A stretch of 64,000 bases of DNA from Emergomyces orientalis (GCA_002110485.1 MOWL01000089.1:124001-188000), one strand, 5' to 3'. Positions 1 to 12,559 are shown, counted from the first letter of the stretch. The notes: generated by a model from the letters alone, not told the origin. Translations and numbers: made by a program.

Positions 1-374
1 ACGAGTACAATAAAACACTATAGGCGTCAGAGGGATAATCAGGTTTCGGAATAGTAGTTCCGACAGTGAATAAATCTTTCCTAATAGAAGCGAGGCAGCA
101 TTTGTGCTTGATTAAAGGGCAAAATAAAAGGCTGGGCCGGGCTTTGTCTTGACTCTAAGCCAACGCTGGATACCACGTTCAAATATACGCGAAATTTATC
201 TGTTGGTTTGATTTGAAGTATTTTGTTTCATAAATGAATAGGTCGCTATAATGAGGCAAACATATTGATATTGCGTGAGACGACTGGTTGTGCAGCTATC
301 TAGAGCACGAAAGAGAAGCATGGACAAACGACCTTAACTAACGGAATTAATTCATCACTCCATATTTTTAGACG
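1..374. other. Intergenic, downstream of permease
   Basis: AT-rich sequence at the window edge. I see no open frame with a recognisable protein and no RNA gene. It probably holds the 3' UTR of the minus-strand permease that ends at 375. Confidence 0.5.
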
Positions 375-2176
375 CTACAAAACGTATCTAAATTGCGGAT
401 TCTACAGGGCACGAGTTAGATAGTTGCCATTGCTGGACACAACCAAAGAGTATGGAAATGGAGACCAACCTTTCTATCAGTGAGATCATCGTCATAAGCA
501 TGTTCGAAGGCTTCCATCGTGCCCGTTTTATCTCGTTTGCGGTTCTCATATATGGCAACGTATCTGTAAAGAATTGCGAGTAATATTGAGACGATAGCTG
601 TCACAAGCACTGTAATGAATCCTGGGGCGTAGACTGGGGCGTCCTTTGGCTTGAATACTATGGGGCCAACGAAGTTTCCTATGTAAATGAAAGCATGTAT
701 AGCAAAAGTTTCAGTTTCCTGATATGGTCACCAAGTTTTCCCATTTTGGGAATAGGGAAACGGTTTGCGGATGGTAGGAAGAGGTATACCAGAAACTCAC
801 CAAGACAATAACCCATGAAAACTCCTGAGGAAGTTACAGATCTTTTAGTATAGCCCGCTGTATTGGCAACTTGAAGCCCCATGAGAATAGCGTATGCACC
901 ACCAAAAGATGCAAGGAAGTACGTTCCAAACAGTAGACCGCCTTTCTGATCTCGGGGAAGTTTCCACAAGAGAAGGCTTGCCATGATGGTGCCCAATTCG
1001 CAGATTGCAACCAACCACGTACGAATGTTAACATACTTAAAGGCAACGAGACACACGACCAACTCGATGGTGCCTGCGATGAATCCTGCAGGCAGGGTTA
1101 ATAGAAGGGAATCCAAAGGGCTAAAGCCGAACGAGTTGATAAAAATAGGAATGAAAGATGAAACCGGGCCGTTGGCAATCATCAGGAGGAATGAGGCGGC
1201 GAAGATAATCCAAAACTTCAGATCAGAAAAGGCATCCCAAACTTGTTCGATTTTGAAATGCGTATTGCGAACGCCGCTGTTGTTAGCCCGCATGCGTGCG
1301 ACGGCGATGTAGCGCTCACGGTCAGTAAACCCCTTGGCTCGTATTGGGTCCGGGGGCATGAGAAAGTAGATCACAACAGCCCAAATAATGGTGATTACAC
1401 CAGCAACAATATACATATACTTCCAGGGACTCAAGGAGCCCGTGATATGACCCAGGCCATAGTTGATCAGGGGACTGATAGCGCTGATGTATCCAGTACA
1501 GGAATACCACATTCCCATGCGCAATGCCTGTTCTGCTTTCAGGTACCATCCACCTACCACCAGCATAAACATTGGCGAGACTCCTGATTCAAGAAAGCCA
1601 AGGAAGAATCGTTGGGCGAACAGCGCTTGCCAATTTTGGCAGGCTATAGTGCATAGCAGGCACACACCCCAGACGAAGACGATGCCCGAGGCTACACGTT
1701 CAATGGGCCACCGTTGTGCCATGTATATGGCAGGGTAGGCACCCGCGATAAATCCTAGATAGAAGATGGAAGCAGAAAATGAGTAGCGGTTTCCGACCTT
1801 GAGGTCGAGGTCTGTTTGAAGGCCGAAAATTGCCTGTTGAATATTAGGATTTGCCTTCCTTGCCAACTTTATGCAACATGAAAGCACCATGAAAGCATGA
1901 AGAAAAGAAGAAGAAGCTTACGGCCTGGGACAACATTGTCTTGTCATATTGCTGCAATCCATAAGTGATGCAGAGGATTGTCATGAGTTTCCGATCGATT
2001 TTCTTGACCAGCCGTTTTTCTTCTGCAGGATCCCATGTGGTGTCTCCGTCATATGCTGTGATGACCTTGAGAGCCTCATCAGTACGGACCGTGTCGATAG
2101 CTTCCGTGATCTTGGGGTTATCTTGCTTTTCTCCCGATATAATTTCCTCGTGGTTTGTTTCTTGTGGTTTCTTCAT
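375..2176 (-). CDS. MFS transporter, Dal5/allantoate permease-like (anion:cation symporter)
   Basis: Twelve-helix plasma-membrane permease of the Dal5/anion:cation symporter group, which imports organic anions such as allantoate, vitamins or carboxylates; the substrate cannot be told from sequence. Predicted exons on the minus strand are 2176-1922, 1833-801, 678-470 and 401-375 (507 aa). Every junction is a GT..AG intron and keeps frame. The soluble N-terminus (about 70 residues) is acidic and ends in a basic patch (KRLVKKIDRK) before TM1. Typical motifs are QQYDKTMLSQA, the loop FFLGFLESGVSPMF, and TKRSVTSSGVFMGYCLG. The last exon is only 27 nt and encodes NPQFRYVL, the usual C-terminal signature of this family. 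Without it the frame would run on to a stop at 416, so the family ending decided the model. The start at 2176 is the first ATG consistent with the family N-terminus. Nothing in the neighbourhood indicates the substrate. Confidence 0.9.
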
Positions 2177-3365
2177 CTCCAGATCCTTATGTGTATTGTG
2201 CTTTATATTGCTAGAATAGTGGCTTTTTCTTTTTGAGGAGAAGAAGAAGGCGAAGAAGAACAATCCCAAAAGACATGAGACTAAAGAAGGTTCTTCAGGT
2301 TTTCTGGGCTCCTTTTAAAGTCCAGTTTCCCCCCCTCTGATTCCCATTCCCCACCAGTTGCCCATCCGAACGGGCCTGGTTGACGGCAATCCTATTCGCC
2401 AGAATGAAGCTGGAGCGGGCTTGAGACGCCCTGCATACCCATTGGTTCATCATACCAATGTGCATTCCGTGCAAGAGACCAATGCAAAGTGCTGGAGCAT
2501 AGCGCGTGGTAGTTTGACGTTTACCAGCACCATACATCATGTGTGGGGGAAAGCCCCTCAATAAGCTTCAGTAGCGGTCCGTTCCCCACAGCCGGAGACT
2601 ATTCCGGGCCCGCGGGCACTAATAATAATAAGTTTTGACTTTCTCGCACATTATTTTCGCTTGGTGTTTGACTTATTTCGGGCCGCAATAAGATCGAATA
2701 AATTCTCCATTCGTCGTTGTCAACTAGGAATCTGCAGCCGAACCGAGATGGGGATTGGTGGAAAGTTAGCGACATAAAGTACCTTTTATGGCCAGTTGTT
2801 GTACGAGCGTCATGTGCGGCTGGGAAGCTACCTGGATCACCCCTAGGGATATTTTCCTAGAGCTACCAATACATCCATAACTAATTGTGATATAACCATT
2901 CTCCTATTCATCATCTGTAGTTGCGACGTCAGGTCACGTGGATCGTGATTCTTCCAGCTTTCATGATGGCTCATTAGACCCAACAGTTTGGGGTCGTTGA
3001 GTTTCATCTCATCTATCACTCCATTCCGGCTGGAAACGCCTTGACGGGATTGTGATAAGGCGCACATTTCAGACAAACCCGAGGTACGCCTCTTCTTCAT
3101 CAAGACTACTTCAATGCCACGTCTGCTGTAATTTCTTACCCTCCGTTCCCTCCAGTCTTTTCAATCATGATGACTCCAAATGCTTCTCTTGTGAAGCTGG
3201 GCACTGATGTCACTGGCCTAGCCAAATCATCCTCTCCCCTCCTATAACTGGGCCAGTTCCTCACAGGCGCAGTCAGCACACATACCGCCACAAAACAACT
3301 GGGCGAAATTGTTCGGTTGGGAAGGTATGAGAAGGGAAATTTGAATTTTCTGCGTATATATCCAA
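2177..3365. other. Intergenic, upstream of permease
   Basis: Promoter side of the minus-strand permease, then about 1 kb without a convincing gene. Short open frames here (for example 86 codons at 2843-3103 on the minus strand) lack recognisable domains or splice-supported extensions. Confidence 0.5.
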
Positions 3366-3935
3366 TATTTATACTGACGTGCTTGACGGACGTACTAGCG
3401 ACAAAGTTGGGGAAACTGTGGTGATCAAAGGGAACCTCAGTTCCGCATCGTCAATGAGAGAGAGATCACGAGAAAGTTTCAGTCCTTGCCAAATTTTCGA
3501 CCCTTGTTTGTTGTGACAGTTGAGCCAGCGGATTTCCCTGTCATAATGTTGAAGCACCTTGAGGATGATGATCTGCTCCACCTCTCAAACATCCGAAAAC
3601 TCACCTCAAAGGGGTTCAAATTTGTATCAAGAAAGATTGTTGAGGGACTGTAGGTACTGCACGAGAAGATTTATGTGCATGCAGGCCAGTTATCACACAT
3701 TCAGAAAAATTCAAAATATCTACAATTTTCCTGCAGATGTCAAAATGGAGAATGTTCTTGTGAACTATGCGCCTGAAGGCAGTGAGCTGCGCTTCACAGA
3801 CGTTGATCAGTCGCGTTAAAAGTCTTTCTGTGGGACGGGCACATGGATTGCTGGGAAAATGGGAGTGAAACTGAAATTGTTCACAGATGATGAAGAACGC
3901 CTGGCGGTTCGGAACGCCTAGCGGTTGGGTTAACA
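3366..3935 (+). pseudogene. Remnant of a fungal protein-kinase-like gene
   Basis: Translation across two frames gives a kinase N-lobe and hinge (VVIKG, then EREITRKFQSLPNF, then VIMLKHLEDDDLLHLSN) followed by VSRKIVEGL and VLHEKIYVHA. A catalytic-loop-like ADVKMENVLVNY follows after a putative intron with a GC donor (about 3685-3735). Lesions seen: a frame change near 3440, an in-frame TAG at about 3651-3653 between EGL and VLHEK, and loss of everything after the catalytic loop, so no DFG/APE region is present. The order matches kinase-like families that are expanded in Onygenales; that assignment is from memory of the family and was not searched. An intact gene would need several unseen introns, so a decayed copy is the simpler reading. 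Confidence 0.6.
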
Positions 3936-4719
3936 AATCGAACACCTGTTAGACGCCCCACGAATGTCGATTCCCTGCCCCTGGGCTCGTAATTCAGGGT
4001 GGCTCCGGCGCTCTTGCTCTTATTGTACGAAAAAGTGACGGGGAAAATCCAGCTCTAAACCAAAATATTGCGAACGCACATGCAGTTTGATGTGCCAAGC
4101 TGATGCAAAGCCTTTGCATATTATTTATAGAGTGCTGCATCTGCAAGAATTGGAAGATTAAAGCAAACTGTTCTACTGTTCTTATCGTTTCATAAAGGGC
4201 AAGCAAACCTTCCCGAGTATGATTTGAATGGTGCTAAGCATCTTACCCAAATATCCTCTTTAACAGGCGTATTTACCGTGTTGATACGTATAATAGTTTT
4301 CGAATTGGGAATTTGGAATCAAAGCTGGAATCGACATAATTAATTCATGATAAAATTATACGTGCAGCTGCAGCTCGAGAACCCTAGGCGACAACGAAAC
4401 ATGATACTATCAATGGATGTAAGAGGCTTCTCTGACAGATTAAAGCTGCCAGGCAGCGCGAGGATTTACTCTGTAGCTTCCAGCCCTGGCTGCTGCCAAT
4501 GCTTATTGGCTCGATTTTACGCGGCAAGATTAGGACATGCATCCAACAACAAATGGCATGACACGAGCCTCAAGAGGGGCAATTCTGCAGGCAAGGTTGA
4601 ATCGTCTACGAACTCCGACATTTGTCTCGTGAAGTTTGATCCGACTGCCCTTGTCTTACCGCCCTGTGTCGTTTTTAAATGCCTCAACATCAAATTATCA
4701 CAGCTATTGATACGATTCG
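3936..4719. other. Intergenic, upstream of the NLR gene
   Basis: AT-rich DNA between the kinase remnant and the receptor gene. It presumably carries the receptor promoter. The overlapping 135-codon frame at 4347-4754 has no recognisable features and runs into the receptor start, so it is not called. Confidence 0.45.
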
Positions 4720-7700
4720 ATGGCATCTTCAGCCAAGGGACTGCAGCATCATGATTATACGATAGCATGGATATGTGCGCTCCCTTTGGAAAGTGCCGCA
4801 GCCGAGGCGATGCTGGAGGAGAAACACCCCGGTCTACCAACCAATCCACAGGATGAGAACACTTATATTCTGGGGAGGCTATGCGCTCATAATGTTGTAA
4901 TCCTTTGCCTCCCGTCAGGTGTCTATGGCACGACCGCAGTCACGGCCTTAGTTTTGCAAATGCATTTCACTTTCAAGGCAATTCGTTTTGGCCTAATGGT
5001 TGGTATAGGAGGAGGGGTTCCAAGCAAAGAAATTGATATTCGACTGGGTGATATTGTAGTCAGCAAGCCTACAAGAAAATTTGGAGGTGTCATACAGTAC
5101 GATTACGGCAAGACAGTGCAAGACGGGCGGTTTGAGCACTCAGGCATATTAAATAAACCGCCACCGGTTCTTCTGACTGCCATTGGTCGACTGCAAGCTG
5201 CCCATAAATGGAGTCTAACAAGATTTCGACCTTCATTTCTAAAGCTGTGGTTAGGAACCCATCCTTCGAACCCTTCTCGAAATATCCTGGTGAAAGTTTG
5301 GATGTTTTGTTCGTGCCTGGATATGACCACCAGGAGTCGGAGAACACCTGCGATAATTGCGAGTTGAGCCGATCAGTAAAAAGCACCACCCGAGGTGTAC
5401 ATGATCCCGTTATTCACTATGGCCTTATCGCGTCCGGTAACCAGGTAATGAAGCATGGGCAGACCAGAGATAAGCTGGCTCTGGAACTTGGCGTTCTTTG
5501 TTTCGAGATGGAGGCAGCAGGCTTAATGGATGTAATTCCCTGCCTAGTGATTCGAGGAATCTGTGATTATGCAGATTCTCATAAAAACAAGCGATGGCAG
5601 GATTATGCGGCGGCAATTGCAGCTGCATATGCCAAAGAGCTTCTCTCCGTGATCCACGCAAACCAAGTTATGGACGAACCAAAAGCAGGTTCATCAAGTG
5701 AGCATAAGTTATCCTTCTGTGTGCGTTAAGATTTGGTTTTGACTGACGAAGAACTAGTGCCAATCTATCGTTATCAAAATCACAATGTTCGTGAGCAGAA
5801 GCAGTCTCGCAGTCTAACGGTTCGACCGAGCCGTGAGTGCACCTGCGGATTTATTGCTCCAAAATATTACACGCTAACGGACGATAGGTGACGAAATCGA
5901 CGATTGGCTATTGGAAAGGCTGTCGAATTACGATCAAAACAAGGTTCATCGAAGACTTTTTTATAAAAGACTTCTCGGCACTACACAATGGTTCCTTGAC
6001 CATCCGGATTTTAAAGAGTGGCTCACTGGGAACACCATTCCTAGTCTGTGGTGTTCTGGGAAGAGTAGGTTTCCTTTCGATGCGCCCATTTTCCAGTAAT
6101 GCTAATACGCAATCATTTACCAGCTGGCTCGGGCAAACGATTGTCGCGTTAGTCCACTGAAACCTACCCTTTTTTTTTTTTTTTTTTTTTTTGCTGCTTA
6201 TACCCTGACTATAAACAGAGCCTCCGTGATAGAAGAATTAATATATCGCTCCCATGAGCTCCGAGTTCCCACCGTGTTTTTCTATTGCGAGAGCGAACGT
6301 CCGGAATCATTAAAGGGGCCATATATTCTTTCCAGTTTCATTAAACAACTCTGCCAGTTCCTCAAAGTCGCGTCTAGGCCTTTCCCGGAAGATATCGTTC
6401 AAGATGCTCACAAGCTTTTTAAAAATACGCGAACCATGCCCGACTTTGAAGATATAGAAGATCTTTTTGTTCGCCTTTTTCGTTACATTCCAAATACCAC
6501 GTATGTCATCGATGGATTCGATGCTATGGGGAAGGACGACTGCGGAAGGCTTTTAAATCTCATTCGGCTCCTGTTCTCTAGCTCAAGCGATCGCCGAGGA
6601 TCAAAATGCATGCTGCTAAGCAGGGATCAAATCCCAAGATTCACAGATATCACTACATTAATCCCGGGAATTCGCCCAATGTCAACGTCTTCCAATGTCA
6701 TGCGAGATATTCAGACATATATCGAAGCGACTGGGGCAGACAAGACCATGACCAGAAAACTTACCACAAACCCTTCATTGTTGGATGAGGTTAAAAATGT
6801 TCTCTCGCAAGAATCCTCAGGAATGTAAGATAGCTTGCTTAAATCTCGATGAGTCTTTCAGTTTCCATGGCCCACACCTCTTTGCGCATACACTAACACG
6901 TATTAGGTTTCTATGGGTGTATCTCCAACTCGAAATTTTATGGGATACTTGCTTCACAGATGCCCAAATACGATCAGCATTAGGGCAGCTTCCAAAGGGC
7001 CTGAAGGAGACATATCGTCGTTGCGCTGAGAAATTAGTTATCCAGGACGACATCGCTATAAAGGTACTCAAGTGGGTCAGCTTCGCAACCAGACCTCTTC
7101 ACATTGAGGAACTGAAAGAAGCAGCTGCGTTTACTCCATGCGATACTCGATGGGACCCGGAGAAAATACCACAACAAGACTTTATTGCTGGATCTTGTGC
7201 AAACCTTGTAGTTGTGGACCCTATTGACCGTTGTGTACGCTTTGCACATCACTCAGTAAAACAGTACCTTGAGAACGATCGTGGAAATGTTATTGAGGGG
7301 TATCCTATCAATACGGAACAAAGGGAGATGGAGTGTGGAGAATATTGTCTTGCTTATCTTTCCTTCTCCGACTTTAACCTTCAAGTAACCCAGCGTAATG
7401 ATGAGGAAGTGTTGGTTACCCTTCCAAGCCCAGCAACTCTCATAAACGGAATTTTCGGCTCCTCACTTATTGCACCTTTTATCCGAGTTCCACGGGGCCA
7501 AAAAGTGTCCGTGCCTGTGCGAATTCCAAATATGCGCCCAATTGGGACTCCAGGTCGAGCAAAGTATAAATTCCTTAATTACGCTGTTAGCAGCTGGGCC
7601 CTCCACACGAAACGTATCACTAATGCATCATCTTCATGGGAAAGATTTGAACAACTGGCAACAAATTTCAGCAGCACCTGGAATTTTCACCCTTGGGTGA

Positions 7701-8659
7701 GTGGTGGCCGTTCGCCCCAGTCCCATTTACATGCTCTCTTCGGATGGGCAGTGAAAGAACGGCACAAGCCACTTTTGTCAATTGCTCTAAAGTCGAGAAG
7801 AGACTTGCTGGCTGTCTGTGGGCTGCCTTTGGTCGGTGAAAGCCTCCCTGCGCTTCACCTAGCATCGAAACTTGGGTACTATTCGATTGTAGAAATTTTA
7901 TTGGACTTCTGCAGAGTAAATGTGCTAGATGTGGAAGGATATGCTCCACTGACCCACGCTGCTAGCAAAGGCCATTCTATCGTCATCAGGTTGATTTTAA
8001 GCGCGAAAGGGTCGAATGTGGACATTCTTACAAGGTCTGGGTGCACCCCGCTCTTCTTAGCCGCTACCAACGGACATACGGGTGCCTCAAGTGACCTCCT
8101 TCAGAGGAATGCGGAGACCGAAAGAAAATGCGCAAATAAAGGTCCGCCATCGCTCACGTCGTTCGCAGCGGCTGTAGAAAAGGGACACAGGGCGGTAGTG
8201 GAAGTGTTACTTCAAAACGGAGTCAAGCCAGATTCTGGAAAATACCATGGTAGGACACCTATATTCATTGCTGTACAAGAGGGACATCGGGATGTGGTTG
8301 TAGTTTTACTTCAATGGGGTGCTGACCCCGACTATAGAGATGAGACGGGTTTAACTCCCCTATCAACGGCTGCAATACACGGAGACGAGACTGTGGTCCA
8401 GTTGCTGCTTGAAAAGTGTAAAAACTTCAGCCCTGAAGACGACACTGGCCGCACACCCTTTTTCCGGGCGTCGAGATACAATAATTTGGGAGCGATGAGA
8501 TTACTGTTCCAAAAAGGCGTTGACTGTCATCGTACAGCTTCAAATGGTGAAACGCCCCTACTAGCTGCTCTAAAGAGGAATGATGCGGAGACATTTAAGC
8601 TGCTGCTCGAACTGGGTGCTGACGCGAGTGGTGGGCGTGGCAGCAACCCAGAATCGTAG
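4720..8659 (+). CDS. NOD-like receptor: nucleoside phosphorylase-NACHT-ankyrin protein, with two frame breaks
   Basis: STAND-type receptor of the kind used by filamentous fungi in non-self recognition and incompatibility. Predicted exons are 4720-5697, 5758-5832, 5888-6064, 6124-6147, 6219-6824 and 6907-8659. The N-terminal PNP_UDP-like domain (about residues 10-310) shows WICALPLE, the phosphate-loop-like VGIGGGVP and EMEAAGL. A linker leads to a NACHT domain (about 350-640) with P-loop WCSGK..GSGK, the hydrophobic strand TTYVIDGFDAM, and SSGMFLWVYLQ. A helical region and about eight ankyrin repeats follow (about 930-1195, e.g. TPIFIAVQEGHRDVVVVLLQ). Frame is lost by one base near 5206-5208 (AAA) and again at 6135-6137 (AAA, inside the P-loop). 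Adding one base at each gives 1204 codons with all intron phases consistent. After the stop at 8657-8659 the same frame stays open 22 codons. It may be functional with assembly errors, or recently inactivated. Confidence 0.85.
6170..6192 (+). repeat. T23 homopolymer inside an NLR intron
   Basis: A run of 23 T lies in the predicted intron 6148-6218, between the 24-nt P-loop exon and the next NACHT exon. It could serve as an extreme polypyrimidine tract. It is also a likely site of length polymorphism and of sequencing error. Confidence 0.9.
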
Positions 8660-10325
8660 GCGCAGGGGCCAGAACGGAAAGAATTACGGGAGATACTGCT
8701 TGATTATCGCGCCAGCCGACAATTGTGACAAATGTCCCAAGCTGTTTTTTCTTTTTTTCTTTCTCTTTTCCCTACAATCAATCCCGCAACAGAGCCCCCA
8801 TCCCCCCGGCCCATCACCCGTATTTACCAATGTCATCACCAATTCGCGAACAAACACGAAAAAGCTTGGAAGATTTGATAGTCGAAAAATAATCCCGAGA
8901 TCGCTGGCTAGAGAAAGATAGCTGCGGCAAAGAAGCCTGTGGAATGAACGAAACGGTATAAAAGGCTTCGTTGTGATAGGCAGCAAAGACACATGGCAGA
9001 AGATGCAAATATAGGCATACATATTATATCAAAAAAGGGATGACAGGGGAGGACACCTAATCTAAAGTACTGGATCATACATACTTCTGGCTTTCATTTT
9101 TCTCTTCGGGGTTTGCGTTTTTGCGCTGCTTCCAACTCATTTCTTTCCCCTTATTTACTTTGCAGCCTGTGCTATGGAGCAGAAATTCCTCGTTTGCTTA
9201 AGGAGCTATTGTTTGGAGTTGTAATTCCCTGTTTTCCTTTTTCTTATTTTTTTATTTTTTTTTTCACATCCATAACGAATAACGAGATATATGTCGACTC
9301 CACATAAGTTAGGCAGGTTGAATCTTATTCTTCCCTCCGTCACATATCATCCATCCAGGCACCTCGGAGAGAACAGATATAACGAAACGAATCATTATTC
9401 AAGATTTTCCATCTCATCATTTCTGAGAAGTCCTCGTCATCGCCTTTGTAGGCCGCCCTTGTAGAAAAGAAAAAGGAAAAGGAGGGGGGTCAAGGCACCC
9501 ATTTAACGTAAAACACATGCATTTATACATCGCAGAAAAATGAATTTGAAAAACAACACACACATCTAATACATGAAATCCGTATTTCCAGATTCTCCCA
9601 CAGAAAGACGAAGAAAATGAAAAGGAATGAAATGAAATGACAACGGTGAAGATGAATGAAAATGGATTTAAATCGAGAGAAAAGGAAGGAAGGAAAATAT
9701 ATATATATATTAAATATTAAAATATTTCCATACAAGGAGCAATGGGCAGACTGCGGTTCCACAATGCATAGCCATAGCCATAGCTATAGCATAATATAAT
9801 TAACGTATAGTATAATAGAGTAAACGATGCTGGGGGGGTATATAAGAGATATAGCCGCTGTTGGGGAGGGGGGGAACAAGAAAAACAAAGAAGAGCCAGA
9901 GAACGAAAAACAAAAACCGAAAACAAAACCGAAAATGAAAATTGAAAATCCTTGAAATGGAATGAAACGAAACGAAATGAAGTGAAACGGACGGTTCAAA
10001 GAGGAAAAGGGGGTGGGCATTTAAATGATTAAAAAATCTAATTTTCGTACAATACAGCCCATGTTCCGGCGGGATATATAGGCTAGGGAGGGGATGAAGG
10101 GAAGAAGAAGAAAATAACAAGGAGAAAAGCAAGCAAAACGGGATGGCATGATGGTTAGCCGTGGTATGCCCCAGTGTGGGGATATTTGTGTGTGTGTGTT
10201 TGTGTGTGTGTTAGGGGGGGAATCTATGATCAATGAATCGGATTGTAAAAAGATTGTGAATTTATATCGAAAATATCGAATCGAAGTGGCGTGTATGATG
10301 AACAGGATTGTTTTTGTTTCCCTCT
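8660..10325. other. Convergent intergenic region with purine-rich DNA and microsatellites
   Basis: Lies between the convergent 3' ends of the receptor and the minus-strand MFS gene. About 9460-10150 is strongly purine-biased on the plus strand (GAAAA/GGAAA runs). There is an AT microsatellite near 9697-9711 and a TG microsatellite at about 10187-10211. The long minus-strand frames here are low-complexity Phe/Ser/Leu-rich shadows of the purine tract. No gene is called. Confidence 0.6.
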
Positions 10326-12559
10326 TCACCATAGATTCAATTTCTTGAGGATATCATGGCGGTGGAAGTAGGAGCGGTTGCGTTTGCCGAAGACGTCTGC
10401 AATTTCGTTTGGTGTCAATTATTCAATTATATTTAATGGCGTTACCGTGTCATGGGAAGGGGGTAACATACACATGGGTATACTCAGCAGGCACACGCCG
10501 ACCTGAATACTGGCAATGATTATGAAGACGGTTTTCGGGTTGGCGCGAACGACCCAGTCGTAGGCGAAGTATGTCAGGATGAAACTGAACATGTTCTTGA
10601 AGACGAGGAGGCAGGTGAAGGCTTCGACGGCGATTTGGCCTAAGGGTATTATCTTAGCAGTTTGGACAGAGGCGGAAGAGAAGAGAAGGACGAAAAAAGA
10701 AAGGAAAAAAAAAAAAATTTTACGTACGATGCGCATCAACAATATACAACGCACTCGCCACAGCCCCCATAACCAACCCAATAATCACAAACGCAAAAAA
10801 TACATCCGCAACCACATATCCATACCTGGGCACGTCCGCCGTCGCATAGCCAAACCCATAGAGTCCAATGGAACTAAACACCAGCTGGAAAAGGACTAGC
10901 ACGATGCGGAACTCGGGCTCATATTTGCCCTTGTTGAGCTTTATGAGGAGCTTGGCGGTGTAATCGGACAAGAGGCCTGAGAGGAAGAGGCCGAGGACGG
11001 AGCCGACGAAGGCGCCTGTGTAGAGGTAGCCGACTTCGACTTCTGTGAACCAGAGGGGCGGGGCGATGAAGATTGCGGCGAGGACGACGCCGATGAAGAC
11101 GGTCCAGCCGATGAGGATACCCTGGATTAGGCAGGCCTGGAAGGGGATGTTAGTATTTAGTGATTTAGGGGGGGGTGGGGGGGCCTTAATTTATTTGTTG
11201 AGAGGGGGGGGGCTCACCCAGAGAATACCCGGGTGTAGGAATAAAGGAAACGGCCGGAGGAATAGTTTCCAGTAGCTCTCATCTGTCTTGCGTCCGTTGA
11301 AAAGTCTCAATGTTTGCCAATATGTCTCTTTGCGTGGGACGACTTCCTGCGCTGCCCCTTCAGCATCGCTATGGCCACGGCCATCCTCATCTTTAGTTTC
11401 CTGTTCCTCCTTCGTTTCTTCCCGGGACTGTTGCGACGAAGACCTCACCTGGCTCCCCGCCGCCATCTGCATAGGTTCCTTGGAGCCTGTGGGGGTTTCT
11501 GTAGGGTCCAGGCCCGATTCTGGTAAAGGCACGCGACCGCCTCGTCCAAGTTCCCCTTCGATATCGGTGTTGAGATGGTCTGCTCTCCTGAATGCAGTTT
11601 CGGGCACGAAGAAGACGATCAATGGTAGACTTGCGCCGGAGAAGATGGCGAGGAAATAGAAGGTCCATTCCCAGCCCATGGACGCTGTGAGCTTTCCGAC
11701 GATGACGGGGGTTAAGAAGCAGCCGCCGAATAGTGCGACGTTGGATAATGCCATTCGTTTCCCTCGTTCCTAAAATTAAAATAAAAATAAAAACTCGTTA
11801 GAAGATGGGGGGATACCGAAGATTTCATACAAAATGAAACATAAAAAAAATTCGCAACGTACATGCACAAAAAACAAATCCCCGACACTCGCGTTAACCA
11901 ACGCCTCAAAGGGCGCGAGTCCCACCCCTTGAAAAATCCTCGCGCCCAGCAAACTCCCATAACTCTTCCGACTCGCTCCGCCCCACGCAGAGCTGATTAT
12001 CATGACGACGCAGCCGAGGATATACAGATGGCGTTTACCCCATACCCTGGCGGACGGGACGAAGAGTAACCCGGCGACACCGACGCCGCATAAGTGGTAA
12101 CCGGTAAGTAAAGCAGCCTTTGTGAAGGTGACTTTGTAGTCTACGGCGAGGGTTGCGGTGTTTGCGGCGAGGAGGGGGCTTGTGGTTGCGCAGAGGACGG
12201 AGACGAGGGAGAGGATTGCGAGGATTGCGTCGCGTTTCCAGAGAGGCCAGTTCTGGATTTGTTAATAATAGTTACAGAAGTGAGGGGAGAAAGGGTGTGA
12301 TTACCAATGGGTCATTGGGGTCATCGCTGGGTTGAGGGACGAGGATGATCGGGACAGGTCCGCTGTGGTCGTATTTGAGGTTTTGGTTTGGGGCGAGTTG
12401 TTCTGCGGTGCTGGAGTCGTCGTCGAGGATGTAAGAGGTGCCTGCATTGGTTAGTATTATATTAGACATATACATCTAGATATGTAGATAAATGAAAGTA
12501 TATCGTTCGTTACCTGGAACATGCTCGAGACAGGAATCCTCGAGAATCCCGAGGCCCAT
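10326..12559 (-). CDS. MFS transporter with a long acidic cytoplasmic loop
   Basis: Plasma-membrane major facilitator, probably a proton-coupled exporter or importer; substrate unknown. Predicted exons on the minus strand are 12559-12514, 12441-12305, 12252-11863, 11769-11218, 11136-10728, 10639-10472 and 10396-10326. Together they give 590 aa with every junction in phase. Residues 1-61 are soluble and include ILDDDSSTAEQLAP. NWPLWKRDA marks the approach to TM1, and the TM4-TM5 part includes GARIFQGVGLAPFEALVNAS. A loop of roughly 100 residues, rich in Ser, Glu and Gln and ending near KETYWQTLRLF, separates the two six-helix halves; such a loop is where regulatory phosphorylation or ubiquitination usually occurs. 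The C-terminus FGKRNRSYFHRHDI is typical of related fungal carriers. The intron at 11137-11217 has unusually long C runs on the sense strand. Confidence 0.88.

Noticed and set aside
4347..4754. 135-codon plus-strand frame overlapping the NLR start
   Set aside because: No recognisable content. The NLR start at 4720 matches the family N-terminus and is preferred.
9500..10340. Several minus-strand frames of 70-110 codons rich in Phe, Ser and Leu
   Set aside because: They are translations of a purine-rich low-complexity stretch. They overlap each other in different frames and show no domains.
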